From Parachlamydiales bacterium (GTDB lineage: Bacteria > Chlamydiota > Chlamydiia > Chlamydiales > Rhabdochlamydiaceae), in contig DAIDHO010000004.1 of assembly GCA_027459675.1 (NCBI GenBank), positions 20,654-84,653 of the forward strand: a stretch of 64,000 nt of DNA, given 5' to 3'. How positions within the stretch are numbered: the stretch's first letter is position 1; each line of letters begins with the position of its first letter. The position numbers were made by a program, and so were the translations under genes. The notes beneath the pieces are model-generated. The model did not search any database, was not told the origin of the DNA, and was given only the letters and a program-made list of their open reading frames with translations. Of the stretch, positions 8,358 through 17,488 are shown piece after piece.

Positions 8358-9695
8358 ATGTTTGGAACGTTAACCGAAAAATTTAGAAATTTAGCCTCCC
8401 GTTTAGTAGGTCAGAAGACGCTTACGGAAGAAAATATTTCAGACGCCGTCCGTCAGGTCCGTCTGGCGCTTTTAGATGCCGATGTGAACTTTGCTGTTGT
8501 AAGCCAGTTTGTAAAACGGGTGAAAGAAAAGGCCATCGGGGATAAAGCTTTAAAAGCAGTGGCGCCGGGCGAGCAGTTCATTCAAATTGTACATGAAGAG
8601 CTCATGGCTCTCATGGGAATGGAAGGGGTGGCGCTCCAATTCAAGGGATCACCCACCGTCATTATGCTCTGTGGCTTGCAAGGATCGGGTAAAACGACAT
8701 CGACGGCCAAACTGGCCTATTTTTTACAGAAAAAGCCCCACCAGAAAAAAGTGCTAGTAGCAGCCTGCGACTTGCAGCGACCTGCTGCGGTAGAGCAGCT
8801 CCAAACGCTTTGTCGATCCATTGAAACTCCGCTTTTTGCACTTGCTGGTGAAAAGGATCCTGTTAAAGTGGCACGTGCTGCGCTTGCTAAAGCAAAAGAT
8901 GAAAAATTTGATGTCTTGCTTGTCGATACAGCAGGGCGTCTTCATATCGACACGGAACTGATGGATGAATTGCATCGGATGAAAGAGGTGCTTCATCCCC
9001 ATGAGATTTTATTTGTGGCCAGCTCGCAAGCGGGGCAAGATGCAGTGACCACAGCACACGCCTTTGACCAGCAGATGTCGATTACAGGTACTATATTGAC
9101 TATGCTCGATGGAACGTCTCGTGCAGGTGCGGCGATTTCAATCCGAGAAGTGACCCAAAAGCCGCTCAAATTTGAAGGAATGGGCGAGAAAATAGCCGAT
9201 TTTCAACCGTTTAACCCTCAATCGATGGCCGACCGTATTTTGGGGATGGGAGATATCGTCAATCTGGTTCGAAGGGCACAAGAAGAATTCGATGAAAACC
9301 AAACTGCGGCGCTTGAAAAAAAACTCCTCAAAGCCGCTTTTACATATGACGATTATCTCAAACAAATGACAGCGATGAAGCGGATGGGTCCCCTGAAAAA
9401 TCTGCTGCAGATGATACCTGGTATGTCACAATTTCCTAATTTTGAGCAATCTACCGGGGAGTTGAATAAAATTGAAGCGATGATCTTATCGATGACGCCG
9501 AGTGAAAGAATTGAGAAAGTAGAACTGATTCCCTCTCGCCGTTGGCGTATTGCCAAGGGGAGTGGAACATCAGTGGATGATGTGAACCGGATGATCAAAG
9601 GATTTAAGAGGATGAAGGATCTTTTTAAGAACTTACCTAAGAAGTCTTTACAAAATCCCGCCTCCCTGAAAAATTTGGGCGACTTTTTCAGATAA
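8358..9695 (+). CDS. ffh: signal recognition particle protein Ffh (SRP54)
   Basis: Ffh binds signal sequences of nascent membrane proteins together with SRP RNA and delivers ribosomes to FtsY. The 445-residue protein has the N domain, a GTPase G domain and a C-terminal Met-rich M domain. The P-loop is GLQGSGKTT with Lys112. DTAGR is the G3 motif. The usual G4 TKxD reads TMLD here (ILTMLDGTSRAG), a Lys-to-Met change. The RNA-binding helix has SRRWRIAKGSGTSV. The protein is otherwise complete. It starts at ATG after about 100 bases of non-coding DNA, so it may have its own promoter. Confidence 0.96.
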   Translation: MFGTLTEKFRNLASRLVGQKTLTEENISDAVRQVRLALLDADVNFAVVSQFVKRVKEKAIGDKALKAVAPGEQFIQIVHEELMALMGMEGVALQFKGSPTVIMLCGLQGSGKTTSTAKLAYFLQKKPHQKKVLVAACDLQRPAAVEQLQTLCRSIETPLFALAGEKDPVKVARAALAKAKDEKFDVLLVDTAGRLHIDTELMDELHRMKEVLHPHEILFVASSQAGQDAVTTAHAFDQQMSITGTILTMLDGTSRAGAAISIREVTQKPLKFEGMGEKIADFQPFNPQSMADRILGMGDIVNLVRRAQEEFDENQTAALEKKLLKAAFTYDDYLKQMTAMKRMGPLKNLLQMIPGMSQFPNFEQSTGELNKIEAMILSMTPSERIEKVELIPSRRWRIAKGSGTSVDDVNRMIKGFKRMKDLFKNLPKKSLQNPASLKNLGDFFR

Positions 9696-9721
9696 AAATT
9701 AAAATTGAATGGAGAATAAAT

Positions 9722-10129
9722 ATGGCAGTTAAAATTCGTATGCGACAACAAGGCCGGAAAAATCGACAGACCTTTCGTCTCGTGGTGACTGATATTAGAA
9801 ACCCGCGCGATGGAAAGTATGTGGAAACCTTAGGGTCGTATGATCCTCATCGGAAAGAAAATAATATCACCGTTAATACAGAACGACTGAACTATTGGCT
9901 CAGCAAAGGGGCGATTCTTTCTGAGAGTGCAGAAAGACTTGTAAAAGGGATAGCTCCTGAGGTGATCCGTCAAATGAAAGAAAAACAAAATGCAAAAAGG
10001 GTCAAGCTTGCTGTAGCTCGTCGGAAGAAAAAGGAAAAGCCTGCAAAAAAAACAGCGGCTCCTGCGGCTTCAGAAGCTCCGAAGAAAAAACGGGCTCCTG
10101 CTGCTAAAAAGGCGAAAGCGCAAGAATAA
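9722..10129 (+). CDS. rpsP: 30S ribosomal protein S16 (bS16)
   Basis: S16 is an assembly protein of the 30S subunit body. The first 80 residues are the standard domain, starting MAVKIRMRQQGRKNR with LGSYDPH following. Residues 85-135 are a Lys/Ala/Pro-rich basic extension that most bacteria lack and that probably adds RNA contacts. It is 26 bases downstream of ffh with GGAG before the ATG, and 6 bases upstream of trmD. Confidence 0.96.
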   Translation: MAVKIRMRQQGRKNRQTFRLVVTDIRNPRDGKYVETLGSYDPHRKENNITVNTERLNYWLSKGAILSESAERLVKGIAPEVIRQMKEKQNAKRVKLAVARRKKKEKPAKKTAAPAASEAPKKKRAPAAKKAKAQE

Positions 10130-10135
10130 AAAAGG

Positions 10136-10816
10136 ATGAAAATTGATATTCTTTCCCTCTTTCCGGAGTATTTTAAGGGTCCTTTTGAGGTCAGTATCAT
10201 CAAGAAGGCCCAAACTCAGGGGATCCTAGAGATTAACCTGATTGATATCCGATCTTTTGCTAGCAATAAGTATGCAAAAGTGGATGATCGGCCCTACGGA
10301 GGAGGTCCCGGCATGGTTCTCATGCCAGAACCTGTTTGTGCAGCAATTCGGAGTGTCAAACAGGAAACGAGCCATGTGATTTATCTTTCTCCTCAAGGAA
10401 AGAAGCTCACCGCCAAAAAATGTGAAGAGCTTGCAAAAAAAGAGCACCTTATTTTGCTGTGCGGACACTATGAAGGAGTAGATGAAAGAATCCTTCAAAA
10501 AGAAGTCAATGAAGAGATTAGCATAGGGGATTATGTGCTAACAAACGGATGCTTGGCGGCCATTGTGGTGTTGGATGCGACCGTTCGTTTTATCCCCGGA
10601 GTTTTAGGGCATGAAGATGCGCCTTGGCACGATTCATTTCAGGATGGGATTTTTGATGCACCTCACTATACTCGGCCTGAGGTGTTCGAAGGGGCGGCTG
10701 TTCCCAACGTCTTAAAGTCGGGACACCACCTGAATATTGCGAAATGGCGAAGAGAAATGGGTTTAGAAAAAACCAAGCGTGTGCGCCCAGATATTTTAGA
10801 TAAAACAGGAGTTTAA
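10136..10816 (+). CDS. trmD: tRNA (guanine-37-N1)-methyltransferase
   Basis: TrmD makes m1G37 in tRNAs that read CUN, CCN and CGG codons, which prevents frameshifting. The 226-residue protein shows the SPOUT trefoil-knot SAM site: [13 protein letters not shown] and then [10 protein letters not shown]. The start [13 protein letters not shown] is canonical. It lies between rpsP and rplS, the common bacterial order, with 6- and 2-base gaps. Confidence 0.96.
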   Translation: MKIDILSLFPEYFKGPFEVSIIKKAQTQGILEINLIDIRSFASNKYAKVDDRPYGGGPGMVLMPEPVCAAIRSVKQETSHVIYLSPQGKKLTAKKCEELAKKEHLILLCGHYEGVDERILQKEVNEEISIGDYVLTNGCLAAIVVLDATVRFIPGVLGHEDAPWHDSFQDGIFDAPHYTRPEVFEGAAVPNVLKSGHHLNIAKWRREMGLEKTKRVRPDILDKTGV

Positions 10817-10818
10817 AA

Positions 10819-11232
10819 ATGAAACAGAATAAAGTCATTCAGGAGTTGGAAGGAGAATTTCTCAAAAAAGATCTTCCAGCATTCCGTGTGGGAGATACTT
10901 TAACAGTTCACACCAAGATTGTGGAAGGTGAAAAAGAGCGTATTCAGATGTTTACAGGCACCGTGATTGCCCGTCGGGGAAGTGGTCTTTCTGAGACGAT
11001 TGCTCTCTATAGAGTATCTTATGGAGCAGGCATGGAAAGGGTTTTTCTAATTCATAGCCCTCGTGTTGCAAAAGTAGAAGTCGTTAAAAGTGGTAAAGTG
11101 CGCAAAGCAAAGCTGTACCATCTGCGTGGTGCTTCAGGGAAAGCAGCAAAAGTTAAAGAACAAATCGGATCAGGTGTGGAAAGAAGTGTCGAAAATGAAC
11201 CCGTTCCCGCTCCTGAAGTCTCCAGTAACTGA
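10819..11232 (+). CDS. rplS: 50S ribosomal protein L19 (bL19)
   Basis: L19 sits at the 30S-50S interface. The core has [13 protein letters not shown] and [12 protein letters not shown], followed by [13 protein letters not shown]. The 137-residue chain has a tail of about 20 residues ([18 protein letters not shown]) beyond the usual end. The 3' end of the gene overlaps the start of rnhB by 38 bases. Confidence 0.96.
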   Translation: MKQNKVIQELEGEFLKKDLPAFRVGDTLTVHTKIVEGEKERIQMFTGTVIARRGSGLSETIALYRVSYGAGMERVFLIHSPRVAKVEVVKSGKVRKAKLYHLRGASGKAAKVKEQIGSGVERSVENEPVPAPEVSSN

Positions 11233-11950
11233 GATATCCGTTGAAAGGAAACGTTTCCTTGAGATCACGCAGCTTGAAAGAGCAGCTCGGAATCAAGGAT
11301 TTTCCAAAATTGCGGGGGTGGATGAGGCAGGTCGTGGCCCCTTGGCCGGTCCTGTGGTGGCAGCAGCTTGCATTCTTCCTCACGATTTTTATATGAACGA
11401 AATAGATGACAGCAAACGTCTGAATCTTGAGCAGCGTGAAAAAATGTTTGACATTCTTATGAAACAGCCTGGTGTGTGCTATGGGATTGGAATCATTGAA
11501 GCACTTATTATCGATCAGGTTAATATTTTACAGGCGACTTTGCAAGCGATGGCCGCTGCCGTTTCTGTGTTAAAAGAGAAGCCCGATCTGATTTTTATTG
11601 ATGGGATCCACAAGCCTTCCATTGAAATCCCTTGCCACTCAATTATAAAAGGAGACCGTCTTTCCCAATCGATCATGGCAGCAGCCATCATTGCCAAGGT
11701 CACCCGGGATCGCCAAATGATCGATTTTGACAAAGAGTATCCTCAGTACGGTTTTTCCTATCATAAAGGGTATCCTACCCCGCAACACTTGGAAGCTCTT
11801 GATAAGTGGGGTCCTTGCCCTCTGCATCGAAAATCGTTTGGTCCTGTAAAAAATAGGCCCCTTCAAAGAGTACCAATAAAGAGTACAAAAGGGAAAGGGG
11901 TGAGGGAGGTGGCTAAAAAAAATCGGGAGCAGAGGCAAAACATTGAATAA
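11195..11950 (+). CDS. rnhB: ribonuclease HII
   Basis: RNase HII nicks RNA-DNA hybrids and single ribonucleotides in DNA. The first catalytic Asp-Glu pair is in [13 protein letters not shown], the next Asp in IFIDG, and the last in VTRDRQM. The reading frame is open back to 11090, but the sequence before [10 protein letters not shown] reads through the rplS tail in another frame. ATG at 11195 gives 251 residues and is preferred. The C-terminus has about 40 basic residues after the core. It overlaps gmk by 8 bases. Confidence 0.93.
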   Translation: MNPFPLLKSPVTEISVERKRFLEITQLERAARNQGFSKIAGVDEAGRGPLAGPVVAAACILPHDFYMNEIDDSKRLNLEQREKMFDILMKQPGVCYGIGIIEALIIDQVNILQATLQAMAAAVSVLKEKPDLIFIDGIHKPSIEIPCHSIIKGDRLSQSIMAAAIIAKVTRDRQMIDFDKEYPQYGFSYHKGYPTPQHLEALDKWGPCPLHRKSFGPVKNRPLQRVPIKSTKGKGVREVAKKNREQRQNIE

Positions 11951-12533
11951 AAAACTTCTAGGAAATCTTCCGCGAGGCCTTCTTTTTATCATTAGCGCCC
12001 CTGCTGGCACAGGTAAAACCACCCTTGTTCAAATGCTCACTCAGGAATTTCCCTGCGTTACACGAGCGATTACCTGTACGACTCGTAAACCCAGGCCCGG
12101 GGAAAAAGATGGTGTTGATTACTTTTTTTTAACCGAACAAAAATTCCAGGAAAAGATTAAACAAGGTGATTTTTTAGAGCATGCAAACGTTTTTGGAAAC
12201 TTCTATGGCACCTCTTACTCTCTGCTTGAAAAAGAGCTGAACAGTGGAAAACATGTGGTGTTAGTGATCGATACCCAAGGGGCTTTGCAGCTGCGTCATA
12301 AAGTGAAGGCAATTTTTATTTTTATTTCCCCCCCTTCCTTAGAAGAGCTCAAAAAAAGATTAGTCAAGCGAAGGACTGAATCTCCTGAACTCATTGAAAA
12401 AAGAATCGTCTGGGCACGACATGAGCTTGAGATGATCTCGTATTACGATTATCATATTATTAACGATGAATTGTCGGTTGCTTATGAAGAATTAAAAAGT
12501 ATTTTAATTGCTGAAGAAGACCGCGTACGATAG
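11943..12533 (+). CDS. gmk: guanylate kinase
   Basis: Gmk phosphorylates GMP to GDP with ATP. The 196-residue protein has the P-loop APAGTGKTT (Lys25) and the GMP-binding region TRKPRPGEKDGVDYFF. The only start that keeps the P-loop strand complete is TTG at 11943, with GAGG upstream. This start overlaps the rnhB stop by 8 bases, so translation is probably coupled. Confidence 0.95.
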   Translation: MNKKLLGNLPRGLLFIISAPAGTGKTTLVQMLTQEFPCVTRAITCTTRKPRPGEKDGVDYFFLTEQKFQEKIKQGDFLEHANVFGNFYGTSYSLLEKELNSGKHVVLVIDTQGALQLRHKVKAIFIFISPPSLEELKKRLVKRRTESPELIEKRIVWARHELEMISYYDYHIINDELSVAYEELKSILIAEEDRVR

Positions 12534-12545
12534 GAGAAATAAGTT

Positions 12546-12782
12546 ATGGTACAAAAAGACGTCCTGACGAATGAAGCGCTTAAAAAGCATTTTCACGACA
12601 ACTTTGAGCTCGCGCAGTTTGCAATCAATGTAGCCCGTTATCTCATCAATTCAGGTCATGAAGTTGATGTTCCTTATCTATTGAAAGAGATCCAGCGAAA
12701 TCCCAAACTTTATACCCCTGAGAACTTAGCTCTTCTTGACAAAGCGGATGAAGAAGAAGATACTCAATCCTCCCATGTCTAA
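12546..12782 (+). CDS. conserved chlamydial small protein (CT031-like), possible RNAP omega-like
   Basis: The 78-residue product lies between gmk and metG, the position of the uncharacterised CT031 in C. trachomatis. In many bacteria the gene after gmk is rpoZ, the RNA polymerase omega subunit. The segment NFELAQFAINVARYLI has the spacing of the omega first helix (NRYxLVxxAxxRAxxL), and VPYLLKEIQRNP could match the second conserved block. The similarity is weak, and omega identity is an inference from position and pattern. ATG at 12546 follows AGGAG at 12532-12536. Confidence 0.8.
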   Translation: MVQKDVLTNEALKKHFHDNFELAQFAINVARYLINSGHEVDVPYLLKEIQRNPKLYTPENLALLDKADEEEDTQSSHV

Positions 12783-14460
12783 ACGCATTTTAATTACCTC
12801 CGCTCTTCCCTATGCCAATGGACAGCTCCATTTTGGTCATATTGCAGGAGCTTATTTGCCTGCCGATTGTTATGCGAGATTTCAAAGACTCATAGGGAGC
12901 GAGGTCCTTTATATATGCGGATCAGATGAATATGGAGTTGCCATCACGCTCAGCGCTGAGATGGCAGGCCGTACCCCTCAAGAGCATGTCGACCATTTTC
13001 ATGCTATCAACAAAAAGCTCTTTGAACAGCTCCACTTTTCTTTTGATCATTTTTCTAGAACCACCTGGCCTGGGCATATTCCCCTTGTGCAGGATTTTTT
13101 TCTGGATCTTCTAAAAAACGGTTACATCGAAGAGAAGGTTACAGAACAACTTTTTTCACCACAAGATAACCGATTTCTGGCCGATCGATATGTGATTGGA
13201 ACCTGTCCCAAATGTAGCTTTGAAAATGCAAGAGGGGATGAATGTACTCGTTGTGGATCGAGTTATGAAGCTACAGATCTGAAAAATCCTCGCTCTAAGC
13301 TTACCCAAGCTCCTCTTATCCTGAAAGAGACCAAACACTGGTTTCTCCTCTTTGACAAGTTTAAAGAGCCGCTCACAAAATGGATGAGCGAGAAATCGTG
13401 GAAACCCAATGTCATTAATTTTGCCAGGACATATGTCGAGGATTTAAAACCACGTGCCATTACCCGAGATGGGGAATGGGGTGTGCCCATCCCTCTTCCT
13501 GGAACAGAAGGAAAAGTTCTCTATGTCTGGTTTGACGCTCCCATCGGTTACATCTCGGCAACCCAGGAGTGGGCTCAGCTTAAAGGAGATCCCGACGCTT
13601 GGAAACTCTATTGGCTGGACCCTGATACCACTACGTATATTCAGTTCATTGGAAAGGATAACATTCCTTTCCATGCTGTGTTTTTCCCGGCGATGGTGAT
13701 GGGTCAAAATCGGCCGTATCACCAAGTGGACTACCTATCGGCAAACGAATTTTTGAACTTGGAGGGGCGGCAATTTAGTAAGTCTGAAGGTTGGACGATC
13801 GACCTTGCCCAATTTTTTACTTCATTTACCGTCGACCAAATCCGGTATACCTTAGCTGCCAATGCTCCTGAGAATCAAGATTCAGAATTTACTTGGAGAG
13901 ATTTTCAATGTCGTTGCAACTCTGAGCTTCTAGGCAAGTACGGTAACCTTGTTCATCGTGTCCTCGTCTTTATCCAAAATCAATGTGCCGGAGAGATCCC
14001 TTCTGCTACGCCTGATCTAGCTTTCTTGGAGCAACTCCATGAAAAAGTCAAAGAGGCGCAAAGGGCTTACGAGCAATTCCAGCTACGTAAGGCTGCCACT
14101 CTCATCATGGAAATTGCTCAAATGGGGAATGTCTATTTTGATCATTATAAGCCCTGGGTGCTGGTAAAAACTCCTCAGACACGGCCCCAGATGGAAAAAG
14201 TGCTTGCCACTTGTCTAGAGTGCTTGAAATGTTTAGCACTTGTTTCCTTGCCTATCATCCCTGAAACCGCTCAAAAATTATGGGCTTTCTTAGGTTATAA
14301 CACCTGTCTTGCCCAGGAGCAGTGGGAGAAAGTGATTCAGATGAAGGTTTTAAGTAAAAAAATTGTCAATCCAGAAGTGCTTTTCAAGCGTGTGGAAGAC
14401 CATGAAATTGCATTGCACGAGCAGCACTTAAAAACGTTATTTAATAGATCTAATAAGTAA
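12775..14460 (+). CDS. metG: methionyl-tRNA synthetase
   Basis: This class I synthetase charges tRNA-Met. The HIGH-like motif is HFGH near residue 19 in NGQLHFGHIAGAY. The KMSKS-like loop is FSKSE near residue 332. A zinc knuckle has two pairs, CPKC and CTRC, in the connective region. The protein is 561 residues and lacks the C-terminal tRNA-binding/dimerisation domain, like other short bacterial forms. An in-frame TTG at 12736 is possible, but ATG at 12775 gives the canonical MSKRILITSALPYANG start and overlaps the upstream stop by 8 bases. Confidence 0.96.
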   Translation: MSKRILITSALPYANGQLHFGHIAGAYLPADCYARFQRLIGSEVLYICGSDEYGVAITLSAEMAGRTPQEHVDHFHAINKKLFEQLHFSFDHFSRTTWPGHIPLVQDFFLDLLKNGYIEEKVTEQLFSPQDNRFLADRYVIGTCPKCSFENARGDECTRCGSSYEATDLKNPRSKLTQAPLILKETKHWFLLFDKFKEPLTKWMSEKSWKPNVINFARTYVEDLKPRAITRDGEWGVPIPLPGTEGKVLYVWFDAPIGYISATQEWAQLKGDPDAWKLYWLDPDTTTYIQFIGKDNIPFHAVFFPAMVMGQNRPYHQVDYLSANEFLNLEGRQFSKSEGWTIDLAQFFTSFTVDQIRYTLAANAPENQDSEFTWRDFQCRCNSELLGKYGNLVHRVLVFIQNQCAGEIPSATPDLAFLEQLHEKVKEAQRAYEQFQLRKAATLIMEIAQMGNVYFDHYKPWVLVKTPQTRPQMEKVLATCLECLKCLALVSLPIIPETAQKLWAFLGYNTCLAQEQWEKVIQMKVLSKKIVNPEVLFKRVEDHEIALHEQHLKTLFNRSNK

Positions 14461-14508
14461 TAGTTTCTTTTTTTTGTTAAATATTTTTAATTATGCGAGA
14501 ATGGATTC

Positions 14509-15303
14509 ATGATAGGTGCGGTGCATTTTAAATCTATTTATCACCAATCGTGTTGGATGGGGGCGAATCTCGGAGGATTGGTTTTGGTGGCACTTCTAGT
14601 TAATAACGTTTGTGAGGTGTGCCTAAAGCAGAAAAGTTGGTATGAGCGGAACTTGATGAAAAAGTTTACAATGGGGGTAGTCCTTTATAACTATTTCCCT
14701 ATCACCACTTCCACTTTAGTCCTAATTTTAATCACTTACTTTATAGCAAACGGTATTTTTTCACGATTTCCATTCATGAGATGGGAATTACAATATCCCT
14801 ACAACAGCACGATCTCGGAGGAACAACCTCTATACAACATCATGATAGAGGAGGGACATACATCTAACGGCAAGACACGGAAGGAAGAATGTATTGCATA
14901 TTTAAAATGGGCGTTCAACTCAAACGAAGAAAATTCTAAGAATCTCTTTGAAGATTCATCAGAACTATCAAAATCCTTGGGTAATGAAAAAGTACAAGTT
15001 ACAATTAGACCGTTTACTAACGCCATTGAAGTAGCTGTAGAAATTGCTCTTGCGCTCTTTAATAAATGTAATATTAAAGAAGGAGATTATAGGCTTTACG
15101 CCTACCTCCTCCTTAAAAATACATATAATAGTGAAAAAGTTTTATCAGTCTACAGTGTTTGGACTACTTTCAAAAATGAAATGAAGTCTATCCGTGATTC
15201 AAAGGCTTTGTTGTGTGGCATTGGATACGAAGTTAATAAAAAGTTGGGAAAAAAAGTTATCACTTGGTATGAACTAGGCCCTCCTTCATTAGACATGTTT
15301 TAG
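14509..15303 (+). CDS. hypothetical protein with two N-terminal membrane segments
   Basis: I do not recognise this 264-residue protein. Hydrophobic segments at about residues 20-38 (GLVLVALLVNNVCEV) and 58-82 (ITTSTLVLILITYFIANGIF) flank a short charged loop, as in Inc-type proteins but with a longer spacer. The remaining 180 residues are soluble and mixed charge. No strong ribosome-binding site precedes the ATG. The upstream DNA is T-rich. The gene ends at a palindromic repeat (15311-15340) and lies beside another membrane protein gene. Host-interaction function is only a guess. Confidence 0.65.
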   Translation: MIGAVHFKSIYHQSCWMGANLGGLVLVALLVNNVCEVCLKQKSWYERNLMKKFTMGVVLYNYFPITTSTLVLILITYFIANGIFSRFPFMRWELQYPYNSTISEEQPLYNIMIEEGHTSNGKTRKEECIAYLKWAFNSNEENSKNLFEDSSELSKSLGNEKVQVTIRPFTNAIEVAVEIALALFNKCNIKEGDYRLYAYLLLKNTYNSEKVLSVYSVWTTFKNEMKSIRDSKALLCGIGYEVNKKLGKKVITWYELGPPSLDMF

Positions 15304-15310
15304 TGAATAA

Positions 15311-15340
15311 GTAGACCTCTTGCTTAAGCACGAGGTCTAC
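15311..15340. repeat. palindromic GCTTAAGC repeat, copy 2 (hairpin)
   Basis: This is a 30-base near-perfect palindrome: GTAGACCTC at 15311-15319 pairs with GAGGTCTAC at 15332-15340, and the centre TGCTTAAGCA is self-complementary, with one T/C mismatch between. It starts 8 bases after a stop codon. No strong T-run follows, so termination here is possible but unproven. Confidence 0.75.
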
Positions 15341-15568
15341 TTAATCCTATCTATGAGTTTTAGGTTTTGATTTAACTGGCCCCCTTTCCGTAAGCCTGCT
15401 TCATGGGGAAGTTTTCCCACTTCACCAAAGAGGAGGTGGATAGTTTAGAGGAATAAGTTGGTGAGGAATTGATAGAACTGATAAACATACTACCTCCTTT
15501 ATTTACGCAAAGAGTTTACAAAAAAATAATAAAATGCCTACACTTTTTTTGCTAAAAAAGGAACAAAA

Positions 15569-17488
15569 ATGAACGTCGATGATGATCCTAAAGCTGCTGA
15601 GACTGCAGAGTGGAGATATAGTTTTGGAAAATATGGGATGTACATTTTCTTGTCTAGTGTGGTATCTAGTGTGGTAGTGGGGGAGGTAGCTCAGAGGATA
15701 ATTAATAGCTTTTCTGATCAGTCTCAGAACCACATTAAACTAAAAGATATACTAGTAACCTCCCTAAAGGGAGGCGCTATCTTGGTCTTAGTTAAAGTAG
15801 TGGGTGCTGTAGGGCGCTTCTTTTGGACTTCTTCTAGCAGGGTGGAAAAAAATACCTTTCAAGAAAGGCTTTCCATCACTTCTCTTGTACTAAGGGCTTT
15901 AGAACCTGCTCAAGAGATTGAGGAAAATACGAGGGATCAATTGAAGCACTTAGCTGCTAGTTTAGGAGGAAAAGAAAGACGACATGCCGCAGTCATTGCA
16001 GCAGACCCTATTGAACTCCGTCAATTAGCCCAGCAACTTCCTCTCCTTCCTGAATTCCAAGGCTGGAAATGTTATTACTGTTTAAAAGAAAAATTTGACT
16101 TTCTGACCCTGTATAAACTAATCAACTTTTTATACCGAAATCCTAAGTCTATTCTGATAGATTTTCCTATGGCTTTTTTCCCAAAAGAGATCCCCTTTCC
16201 TAGGGAGACTGTCTTTATTTTCAACTTGCCCTCTAAAAGTGCGTGGAATGAAGTTAAACACTTCTCATTATTAAAAGGGATTCAACTTCCTCCTCTTTCT
16301 TATGATGAATGCAAAACACTTCTAACTCAGTGGATCTCTTCTTTTGGAAAGGAGTTGGAGCCTCATAGTTTAGAGGCAGCTATTGAGATGGCATTTTTAA
16401 GTCTCGCAGAAGAAGAAAAAGGGAGGGCGCTGAGTTTGGCCAAGGATTTAATCGAGCGAGCTTCCAAAATAGCAGGCTCGTCCCCGATTTCAATTACCCA
16501 TGTTTGGGAGGTTTATAAGACACTTTATCCTCTCTTGCTCCCAACTCCCCAAGCAGCCCTTTTGCTGAAACAACCTCCTCTTCGTTCTTTAAATGAAATA
16601 GCCTTGATTTTAGAGGATAAGTTTAATATCTGTTTGATTGACTCTAAAGAAAGTTTGATGGCCCCCCCTCTTTTCTTGGAAGATTTGAATCAAAAAATGA
16701 AGGGTGAAAAGCAGTTTGCGGTTGGCAATGAACGGCGGATTGCAGAGCTTGAGAAACACCTCAAAGGCTTGGATAAAAACAATGCGATTTTAGTGGGGTC
16801 TCCAGGGGTAGGGAAAACGACCCTGATTGAATCCATTGCCTGGATGATCGAAAATGGACAAATAAAAGAAGACTCTCCTTTCTATGGCAAGAGAATTTAT
16901 TCTCTCGATTTGAATAAGATGATGGTCGATACCAAATGGATGGGTACTACCCATGAACGCGTGAGAACTTTATTTGAATTTTTAAGCCAGCATAAAGAAG
17001 CGATTCTATTTATCGATGAAATTCAACAACTTCTAGGGGCAGGGACGAGTGAAAACAATGAAATGGGGAGTATTGCTCAACTTATGAAACAGGATCTCTT
17101 AAAACATAACACCATGGTTATTGGGGCTACCACAACCGGAGAGTATAAAAAATGGTTCCAGACAGATGTCATGAGTGCATTTAGACGCCGTTTTAGAGAA
17201 GTAAATATAGAAGAGCCAACCCTAGAAGAGTCTGTTCTTATTCTGAATCATATTGTAGAGTCAGAACCGTTTAAAGCTCTCTTCCCAGGGGTCCAATTTG
17301 AGAGGGGGAGTATTGAGCGAGCAGTGCAAATGATGAAAAATACTCCCTCGAAAGTAGGCAATCCGGATCGTACAAAAGATTTTATCGAAAAAGTCGCCCA
17401 AACAGTTTCCGCGAGAGACCATAAAGTCGTTACAATTGCAGTAATCGAAGAGTGTTTTAAACTATTCTACAAAATCTCAAGAGGCTAA
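15569..17488 (+). CDS. membrane-anchored single-AAA ATPase, ClpA/B NBD1-like
   Basis: The 639-residue protein has two N-terminal hydrophobic segments (about 22-45 and 64-85), a middle region of unknown fold, and one AAA+ module at about 385-600. Walker A is GSPGVGKTT with Lys416, Walker B is LFIDEI with Asp483-Glu484, and the arginine cluster RRRF is at 539-542. The sequence DTKWMGTTHERVRTLFEF contains a pore-loop-like region as in the first nucleotide-binding domain of ClpA/ClpB. There is no Clp N-domain, M-domain or second AAA domain. It may be a membrane-tethered unfoldase. ATG follows AAGGAA. The 3' end overlaps convergent recD2 by 12 bases. Confidence 0.8.
   Translation: MNVDDDPKAAETAEWRYSFGKYGMYIFLSSVVSSVVVGEVAQRIINSFSDQSQNHIKLKDILVTSLKGGAILVLVKVVGAVGRFFWTSSSRVEKNTFQERLSITSLVLRALEPAQEIEENTRDQLKHLAASLGGKERRHAAVIAADPIELRQLAQQLPLLPEFQGWKCYYCLKEKFDFLTLYKLINFLYRNPKSILIDFPMAFFPKEIPFPRETVFIFNLPSKSAWNEVKHFSLLKGIQLPPLSYDECKTLLTQWISSFGKELEPHSLEAAIEMAFLSLAEEEKGRALSLAKDLIERASKIAGSSPISITHVWEVYKTLYPLLLPTPQAALLLKQPPLRSLNEIALILEDKFNICLIDSKESLMAPPLFLEDLNQKMKGEKQFAVGNERRIAELEKHLKGLDKNNAILVGSPGVGKTTLIESIAWMIENGQIKEDSPFYGKRIYSLDLNKMMVDTKWMGTTHERVRTLFEFLSQHKEAILFIDEIQQLLGAGTSENNEMGSIAQLMKQDLLKHNTMVIGATTTGEYKKWFQTDVMSAFRRRFREVNIEEPTLEESVLILNHIVESEPFKALFPGVQFERGSIERAVQMMKNTPSKVGNPDRTKDFIEKVAQTVSARDHKVVTIAVIEECFKLFYKISRG

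Noticed and set aside
15341..15568. Riboswitch or structured RNA upstream of the AAA ATPase gene
   Set aside because: A few short self-complementary pieces such as GGGAAGTTTTCCC are present, but no conserved core of a known riboswitch class is seen.
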